From the NCBI GenBank assembly GCA_964556225.1, contig CAZKVJ010000020.1, forward strand, positions 1 through 57,393: DNA of 57,393 nt, in the 5' to 3' direction. This document shows, in pieces, positions 50,758 through 57,393 of this stretch. Source of the DNA: CAZKVJ01 sp964556225. Its GTDB lineage: Bacteria > Actinomycetota > Acidimicrobiia > Acidimicrobiales > Ilumatobacteraceae. Positions within the stretch are counted from its first letter, which is position 1. Each line of letters begins with the position of its first letter. The notes beneath the pieces were generated by a model. That model worked only from the letters and a program-made list of their open reading frames with translations, searched no databases and was not told the origin of the DNA. Made by a program: the position numbers and the translations under genes.

Positions 50758-52203
50758 TCATCCTCCTCGTCCGGCCGGCGTGCCGACCAGCTCGTCGGCC
50801 AGGTCCTCCATCATCGCCCACGCCGCCGCCACGTGGGCGGCCTCGGTGGTGCGCCCCCCGATCGACCAGCGCAGCACGCTGCGCCCGTCGAGCACGGTGC
50901 GGGTGAACAGCACCCGGCCCGTCGCGTTGAGCGCCTCGATGAGCGCATCCGTGGCCTGGTCGCCGGCCCGCAGGCGCAGGCACACCAGGTTGAGGGGGTG
51001 CGGCGCGACGATCTCGAACCGATCGTCACCGGCCACCCACGAGGCGGCCACCTGGGTCAGCTCGACATGGCGGCGGATCATCGCCTGGGCCACGCCCACG
51101 CCGTCGCAGCGGATCGTGAACCACAGCTTCAGCGCCCGGAACCGCCGCCCGAGCGGGATCTGCCAGTCGCGATAGTCGAGCGCCGCCCCGCCCTCCGCCG
51201 CCTTCGAGCGCAGGTACTCCGGCAGGATGCTGAGCGCCCCGAGCAGCGCCGCACGGTCCGCCGTGTAGAACAGGTCGCAGTCGAAGTTCACGCCCATCCA
51301 CTTGTGCGGGTTCGTGCAGAAGCTGTCGGCCAGCTCCACGCCGTCGATCACCCAGCGCAGCTCGGGCACCAGCGCGGCGATCCCGCTCATCGCCGCGTCG
51401 ACGTGCAGCCAGGCCCCCTCGGCCCGGCAGATGTCGGCGATCGCCGGCACCGGGTCGAACGCCATCGAGCTGGTCGTGCCCGCGGTGGCGCACACGAAGA
51501 ACGGCACCAGCCCGGCCGCCCGATCGGCGGCGATCATCTCCCCCAGCGCGTCGGGTTGCATCGCGAACCGGTCGTCGTGCGGCACGAGCCGCAGGTGCTC
51601 CGTGCCCACCCCGGCGATCCGCAGGCCCTTTTCGATGCTGGAGTGCGCCTGCGACGTGGTGTAGGCGACGAGCGGCCCGATCGCCGCGCCCCCGATGCGG
51701 TTCACCTCGCCACCGGTCGACCGCCAGCGCGCCGCCAGGATCGCGGTGAGCGTGGCCTCGCTGGCCGAGCCCTGGATCACCCCGCCGCCGGTCGCGCTGG
51801 TGCTGCGGAACCGCTCCGGCAGGCCGAGCAGCTCCTGCATCCAGTCGACGACCACCGTCTCCAGCTCGGTGCACGCCGGCGAGGTCACCCAGCTCATCCC
51901 CTGCACGCCGAGCCCGGCCGACAGCAGCTCTCCGAGGATCGACGGGTACGAGGTGTTGGCGGGGAAGTAGCCGAAGAAGCTGGGATGCTGCCAGTGGGCG
52001 AGGCCGGGGATGACGATGTCGCGCACGTCGCCGAGCACGGCCTCGAACGGCTCCGGTGCACTCGGCGGGTGCTCCGGCAGGCGGGCACGGATGTCGCCGG
52101 GCTGCACCGGTGGCGTGACCGGCAGCGCCTCGATGCCTTCGAGGTAGTCGGCGATGAGGTCGACCAGCTCGTAGCCGTGGGTACGGAAGTCGTCGGGCGT
52201 CAT
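50758..52203 (-). CDS. PLP-dependent group II decarboxylase (aromatic-L-amino-acid type)
   Basis: A 481-aa enzyme. Start at MTPDDFRTHGYELVD, the typical N-terminus. Substrate/PLP motifs: HPSFFGYFPANTSYPSILG, SWVTSPACTELE, the PLP-stacking His in TSQAHSSI, VDAAMSG with the PLP-pyridine Asp and TNPHKWM with Lys301 as the Schiff base. It decarboxylates an aromatic amino acid such as Trp, Tyr or Phe; the exact one cannot be told. Coupled to the VOC gene. Confidence 0.92.
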   Translation of the reverse strand: MTPDDFRTHGYELVDLIADYLEGIEALPVTPPVQPGDIRARLPEHPPSAPEPFEAVLGDVRDIVIPGLAHWQHPSFFGYFPANTSYPSILGELLSAGLGVQGMSWVTSPACTELETVVVDWMQELLGLPERFRSTSATGGGVIQGSASEATLTAILAARWRSTGGEVNRIGGAAIGPLVAYTTSQAHSSIEKGLRIAGVGTEHLRLVPHDDRFAMQPDALGEMIAADRAAGLVPFFVCATAGTTSSMAFDPVPAIADICRAEGAWLHVDAAMSGIAALVPELRWVIDGVELADSFCTNPHKWMGVNFDCDLFYTADRAALLGALSILPEYLRSKAAEGGAALDYRDWQIPLGRRFRALKLWFTIRCDGVGVAQAMIRRHVELTQVAASWVAGDDRFEIVAPHPLNLVCLRLRAGDQATDALIEALNATGRVLFTRTVLDGRSVLRWSIGGRTTEAAHVAAAWAMMEDLADELVGTPAGRGG

Positions 52204-52225
52204 CGGCCGCCGACCGTACCGCCGC

Positions 52226-52630
52226 TCAGCCGGGTGGCGCCTCGTCGCCCGGCGAGGCGACCCACGCCGAATCACCGATGGCAGCCGCCCGCCGGCGGTC
52301 GCTGCGCACGACCGTTCGCAGCACGTAGGTGAAGATCCCGGCGATCGCGACGACGATGATGCCGAACAGCACGAACTGCGCCCACCCGCCGCGGTCGCCG
52401 GACTTTTCGGGCGGACGCCCGCAGTCGGGCTGGGGGAGCAGGCCGATGCACTCGGACCGGCCCGTGTCGTAGCTGTCGTCCGGTGACTCGGATCCGGCCG
52501 GACGAGCCTCGGACGCCGTGAGCGGCACCGGCGCCGCCACGACGGCGGCCGGCGTGAGCACGGCCAGCGCCATCAGCGACGCCATGAGCGCAGCGGCGAG
52601 GACCGGCACGGAGCGAGGCACGTCCCGCAT
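52226..52630 (-). CDS. Small exported membrane protein
   Basis: A 134-aa protein. Signal peptide VPVLAAALMASLMALAVLTPA, a mature segment with two Cys (SECIGL, QPDCGR), a membrane helix FVLFGIIVVAIAGIFTYVL and a short cytoplasmic tail. A type I topology is likely. No family recognised. Divergent from guaA, with 56 bases between. Confidence 0.75.
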   Translation of the reverse strand: MRDVPRSVPVLAAALMASLMALAVLTPAAVVAAPVPLTASEARPAGSESPDDSYDTGRSECIGLLPQPDCGRPPEKSGDRGGWAQFVLFGIIVVAIAGIFTYVLRTVVRSDRRRAAAIGDSAWVASPGDEAPPG

Positions 52631-52686
52631 CGTCCCACCGCTCCGGGCCTCGGTGCCATTCGCCGGGTACCATCGGCCGCACGCCC

Positions 52687-54252
<1,566 letters not shown>

Positions 54253-54346
54253 CGGGCCTCGCCGCACCGGCGCAGGCGGGCCGTGACCTGCGCCATGCCG
54301 GCCGGGTTCGCAACCAGTTCGTAACATGGCTAGCCTCGTCCGAGTC

Positions 54347-55546
54347 ATGCCGCCGATGACCCCAGCCGCCCCCACCGACCGACCCGCCCGCCGAGCCCGC
54401 CACCTCCTGGCGATCGGTGCCGCCGGGGCGCTGGTGCTGGGAGCGGCGGGCTCGCCGGCCCACGCCGACGAGGTCGACGACGCCCAGGCCCGGGTGGAGC
54501 AGCTGGTCGACGACATCGAGCGACTCGGCGAGGAGGTCGACCGGCTCGGCGAGGACTACGTCACCGCGCTCTACGAGCAGGACGTCGCAGCCAAGGCCGT
54601 GGCCGACGCTCAGGCGAGCGTGGCCGCCAAGCAGGCCGCGCTCGACGAGCTGCAGGGGCAGCTGTCGGTCGTGGCGGTGAACGCCTTCGTGTCCGGCGGC
54701 AACACCTCGACGTTCGCGTCGATGCTGGCGTCGGCCGGGGGCATCAGCGAGGAGGCCCAGCGAGAGCACCTCACCCAGGTCGCCCTCGACGCCGGCGCCG
54801 AGTCCACCGACGAGCTCGACGCCTTGGTGGCCGACCTCGAGGACGAGCAGGCCCGACTCGAGCGCGAGCAGGCCAGGGCCGAGGAGCTGACCCGCCAGGT
54901 CGAGTCGGCCCGGCAGTCGGCCGAGGGCAAGGTGGCCGAGTACCAGCAGGCCTTGGCCGACGCCGAGGCCGAGCTGGGCGCAGCAATCCAGGCCGAGCAG
55001 CAACGCCGTGAGGAGGAGGCGCTGGCTGCGGCTCGCGCCCAGGCCGCCGCTGCGGCGGCCGCGCCCTCGACCGGTGGCACCACCGCTGCCGCTGCGGCGC
55101 CGCGTGGTCGGGGAGACTCCGGTGGCACCACCGCCAGCGCCGGAGCCTCCGGCTCCGGGTCGAGCGGTGCCGTCGCCAGCGCCCCGCCGCCGTCGTCGAA
55201 GGCGGGCATCGCGGTGCAGGCTGCGCTCAGCCAGCAAGGTGTCGGCTACCGCTACGCCACGGCCGAGCCGGGCGTCGCCTTCGACTGCAGCGGTCTCACG
55301 AGCTGGGCGTGGGGTCGGGCCGGGGTCTACCTGCCGCACCAGTCGCGGGCCCAGTACGGGTCCGTCCCGCACGTGTCCAAGGACGAGGCCCAGCCCGGTG
55401 ACCTGATCTTCTACGGGTCGCCGATCGGCCACGTGGGCATCTACCTGGGTGGCGGCCAGCTGGTGCACGCCACCCGGCCGGGCGACGTGGTGAAGGTGGC
55501 GGCGGTGCGCTGGAGCAACGTCGTCGGCGTGGGCCGCCCTGGCTGA
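54347..55546 (+). CDS. NlpC/P60 peptidoglycan hydrolase with coiled coil (RipA-like)
   Basis: About 399 aa. A signal peptide ends SPAHA; then comes a long coiled coil (residues 45-215, DEVDDAQARVEQLVDDI, VNAFVSGGNTSTFA), an Ala/Gly/Ser linker and the NlpC/P60 domain. Catalytic Cys in FDCSGLTSWAW; His in GHVGIYLGGG and in LVHATRPG. Cuts stem peptides in cell-wall remodelling. ATG at 54326 or 54356 is also possible; no clear ribosome-binding site. Layout equals mycobacterial RipA/RipB-type enzymes. Confidence 0.9.
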   Translation: MPPMTPAAPTDRPARRARHLLAIGAAGALVLGAAGSPAHADEVDDAQARVEQLVDDIERLGEEVDRLGEDYVTALYEQDVAAKAVADAQASVAAKQAALDELQGQLSVVAVNAFVSGGNTSTFASMLASAGGISEEAQREHLTQVALDAGAESTDELDALVADLEDEQARLEREQARAEELTRQVESARQSAEGKVAEYQQALADAEAELGAAIQAEQQRREEEALAAARAQAAAAAAAPSTGGTTAAAAAPRGRGDSGGTTASAGASGSGSSGAVASAPPPSSKAGIAVQAALSQQGVGYRYATAEPGVAFDCSGLTSWAWGRAGVYLPHQSRAQYGSVPHVSKDEAQPGDLIFYGSPIGHVGIYLGGGQLVHATRPGDVVKVAAVRWSNVVGVGRPG

Positions 55547-55582
55547 GCCGCTGCCCGCCCGCGGGCGCTACGGTCGGCGCCG

Positions 55583-56605
55583 ATGCGGGGGATCGATGTC
55601 AGCAACGTGTCCGCCTGGCTGGCCGCGAACGTCGACGGGCTCGCGCCACCGTTCGGGTTCGAGCTGATCGCCGGCGGCCGGTCGAACCTCACGTTCCGGG
55701 TGGTCGATGCCAACGGCCGTCGGGTGGTGTTGCGCCGGCCGCCGCTCGGCCATGTGCTCGCGACCGCCCACGACATGGCCCGCGAGCACCGGATCATCTC
55801 CGCCGTCGGCACCACCGACGTGCCGGTGCCGCGCACGCTGGGGCTGTGCGAGGACCCGGCGGTCAACGATGCCCCGTTCTACGTGATGGACTTCGTCGAC
55901 GGCGTGGTGCTCGACGCGCCGGAGAAGTCGGCCCTGCTGCCCGTCGAGCTGCGCCGCACCGCCGCTGAGCACCTCATCGACGTGCTCGCAGACCTGCACG
56001 CCATCGACGTCGATGCCGTCGGCCTCGGTGACCTGGCCCGGCGCGACGGCTACATCGAGCGCCAGGTGAAGCGCTGGAGCACGCAGTGGGAGCAGTCGAA
56101 GACCCGCGAGCTGCCCGCCATCGACGAGGTGGCCCAACGTCTGCGCGAGCGGTTCCCCGTCCAGCAGGGCGTGGTGATCGCGCACGGCGACTACCGGTTC
56201 GGGAACTGCCTCACCGACGTGTCCCGGGGCCGCATCGCCGCCGTGCTCGACTGGGAGCTGTGCACGCTCGGCGATCCGCTCGCCGACGTCGGCTACATGG
56301 GGGTGTACTGGACCGATCCCGGCCAGGTCGCCCGCCGGCACAACGACCCGTCGGGTGCCGAGGGCTTCCCCAGCTACGCCGAGATGCTCGAGCGCTACGC
56401 CCGGCGCACCGGCCGTGACCTGTCGGGGATCGACTACTACGTGGCGTTCTCGTGCTGGCGTCTGGCGGTGATCAGCGAGGGCGTGTACGCCCGGTACCTG
56501 CACGGGGTCATGGGTGACCAGGACGCCACCGACCTCGAGCCGTTCAAGGTCGGCACCGAGCAGCTGGCCGAGACGGCGCTCGACGCAGTGCGGAGGTTGC
56601 GATGA
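55583..56605 (+). CDS. APH-family phosphotransferase (ACAD10/11-like)
   Basis: A 340-aa kinase-fold protein. GGRSNLTFRVV is the nucleotide loop, VVLRRPP carries the Lys, IAHGDYRFGNCL is the catalytic loop with the general-base Asp, and AVLDWELCTLGDPLADVGY is the metal Asp motif. This subgroup often pairs with acyl-CoA dehydrogenases and may phosphorylate hydroxyacyl-CoA. Overlaps the next hydrolase gene by an ATGA. Confidence 0.87.
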   Translation: MRGIDVSNVSAWLAANVDGLAPPFGFELIAGGRSNLTFRVVDANGRRVVLRRPPLGHVLATAHDMAREHRIISAVGTTDVPVPRTLGLCEDPAVNDAPFYVMDFVDGVVLDAPEKSALLPVELRRTAAEHLIDVLADLHAIDVDAVGLGDLARRDGYIERQVKRWSTQWEQSKTRELPAIDEVAQRLRERFPVQQGVVIAHGDYRFGNCLTDVSRGRIAAVLDWELCTLGDPLADVGYMGVYWTDPGQVARRHNDPSGAEGFPSYAEMLERYARRTGRDLSGIDYYVAFSCWRLAVISEGVYARYLHGVMGDQDATDLEPFKVGTEQLAETALDAVRRLR

Positions 56606-57354
56606 GCGGTGCAGTGCACGACGTGCTGTCGGGATGGGAGCCGGGCTCGTTCACGGCGGCCGGCATCACCCACCCCACGTACCGGCGCGGCCGCGGGCCG
56701 GGGGTGATCGTCGTGCATGAGATCCCTGGCATCACCCCGGCCGTGACCCGCTTCGCCAACGAGGTCGTCGACGCCGGTATGACGGTGGTGATGCCGTCGC
56801 TGGTCGGCACGCCGGGCAAGGACGTCAGCGGGCCGTACCTCGCGACGTCCATGGCCAAGGTGTGCATCGCCCGCGAGTTCACGACGATGGCGCTGCGCAA
56901 GACGTCGCCGGTGATCGCCTGGCTGCGGGCGCTGGCCACCAACCTGCACCGCGACGTGGGCGGGCCAGGCGTCGGGGCCGTGGGGATGTGCTTCAGCGGC
57001 GGCTTCGCGCTGGGGATGATGGTCGACGAGGTGGTGGTGGCACCGGTGCTGTCGCAGCCCTCGCTGCCGTTCCCCGTGGGGTCGGCCCGGGCTGGCGACG
57101 TGAACCTCTCGCCCGACGATGAGCTGGTGGTGCGCTGCCGGGCCGAGTCCGGCTGCGAGGTGCTCGGGCTCCGCTTCACCGAGGACCGCCTCGTCGGCAC
57201 CCGGTTCGACTCGTTGCGGGAGCTGCTCGGTGACCGCTTCATCGCCGTCGAGCTGCCGAGCGCCAAGCGCTCCGACCACTCCGTGCTCACCGAGCAGCGC
57301 GACGACGCGTCCGTCACCCGCGTCATCGACTTCCTCCGCGCCAAGCTCCTCTGA
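56602..57354 (+). CDS. Dienelactone hydrolase-family protein
   Basis: A 250-aa alpha/beta hydrolase. VIVVHEIPGI, the oxyanion region; GMCFSGGF near residue 132 with Cys as nucleophile, as in dienelactone hydrolase; late Asp in the FTEDRLVG region and His in KRSDHSVL. Substrate unknown. ATG 56602 overlaps the upstream stop. The gene ends 29 bases before hairpin copy E6 begins. Confidence 0.85.
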   Translation: MSGAVHDVLSGWEPGSFTAAGITHPTYRRGRGPGVIVVHEIPGITPAVTRFANEVVDAGMTVVMPSLVGTPGKDVSGPYLATSMAKVCIAREFTTMALRKTSPVIAWLRALATNLHRDVGGPGVGAVGMCFSGGFALGMMVDEVVVAPVLSQPSLPFPVGSARAGDVNLSPDDELVVRCRAESGCEVLGLRFTEDRLVGTRFDSLRELLGDRFIAVELPSAKRSDHSVLTEQRDDASVTRVIDFLRAKLL

Positions 57355-57382
57355 CAGCCCCTCCGCTCTGCCCCCTCCCCCC

Positions 57383-57393
57383 GTTCTGGTCCC
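57383..57393. repeat. Family E element 6, left end only
   Basis: GTTCTGGTCCC at the window edge, the same start as E5, placed downstream of a plus-strand gene. The other half is beyond the window. Confidence 0.45.

Overview
The window is very GC-rich, gene-dense bacterial DNA with many GTG starts, 4-base GTGA/ATGA start-stop overlaps and little intergenic space. An apparent S-(hydroxymethyl)mycothiol dehydrogenase, a WS/DGAT acyltransferase, 13E12-type HNH/DUF222 proteins, a DUF4012 protein and a RipA-like NlpC/P60 hydrolase point to Actinomycetota. A deep-branching class such as Acidimicrobiia is a reasonable inference, but it is not proven by sequence alone. I saw no rRNA, tRNA, CRISPR array, transposase or prophage.

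Layout. (1) 1-7.7 kb is a plastic accessory region. It holds the 3' part of an HNH/DUF222 gene, a frameshifted asparagine synthase, and a VapBC-type toxin-antitoxin pair with a clear palindromic operator. The pair lies between two copies of a palindromic repeat (family R). Next come a scrambled AbiEi/DUF559-type pseudogene with an inverted 3' end, a coiled-coil membrane microprotein, an EF-hand secreted peptide, a subtilase with a split signal peptide, and an internally deleted HNH/DUF222 relative. Three tandem GTTATC pairs, each with exactly 11-bp spacing, lie within 900 bp here. (2) 7.7-11.2 kb (minus) is a cell-surface sorting operon: a protein with a VPEAP C-terminal sorting signal, an exosortase with an EpsI-like tail, and a membrane glycosyltransferase. 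(3) 11.6-15.7 kb (plus) holds a beta-propeller lipoprotein, a second coiled-coil microprotein and a DUF4012 protein. (4) 15.8-30.8 kb is an exopolysaccharide/glycoconjugate locus. A plus operon (17.8-26.6 kb) encodes a BY-kinase/chain-length protein, a polymerase-like membrane protein, a PqqD-like protein, an HPr-kinase-like ATPase, a nucleotidyltransferase-fold protein, two glycosyltransferases, a low-molecular-weight tyrosine phosphatase and a polysaccharide deacetylase. A converging minus operon (30.8-26.7 kb) encodes PglD-like and PglC-like enzymes, a second PqqD-like protein, a nucleotide-sugar dehydrogenase and two small secreted proteins with near-identical RR(D/E)ALK leaders. A PglE-like aminotransferase is divergent from the plus operon. 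(5) 30.9-57.4 kb is mostly metabolic and housekeeping: WS/DGAT, esterase, holin-phosphodiesterase fusion, acyl-CoA dehydrogenase, PAP2 phosphatase, macrodomain protein, MBL hydrolase, UvrD-like helicase, LysR regulator, MscR, aromatic amino acid decarboxylase, GMP synthase, NlpC/P60, APH-type kinase and dienelactone hydrolase.

How it fits together. The polysaccharide genes can supply an amino/acetamido sugar (PglE/PglD-like), prime it on a lipid (PglC-like), oxidise a UDP-sugar to a uronic acid, extend it (several glycosyltransferases), polymerise it and control chain length by tyrosine phosphorylation and dephosphorylation. Two parts are not explained by a standard polysaccharide locus. One is the PqqD/HprK-like/nucleotidyltransferase trio, with a second PqqD next to two shared-leader exported proteins. 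The other is two families of hairpin repeats (R and E) that bracket the toxin-antitoxin pair and the intact AbiEi/DUF559 gene like cassette boundaries. These are the best candidates for undescribed biology here.
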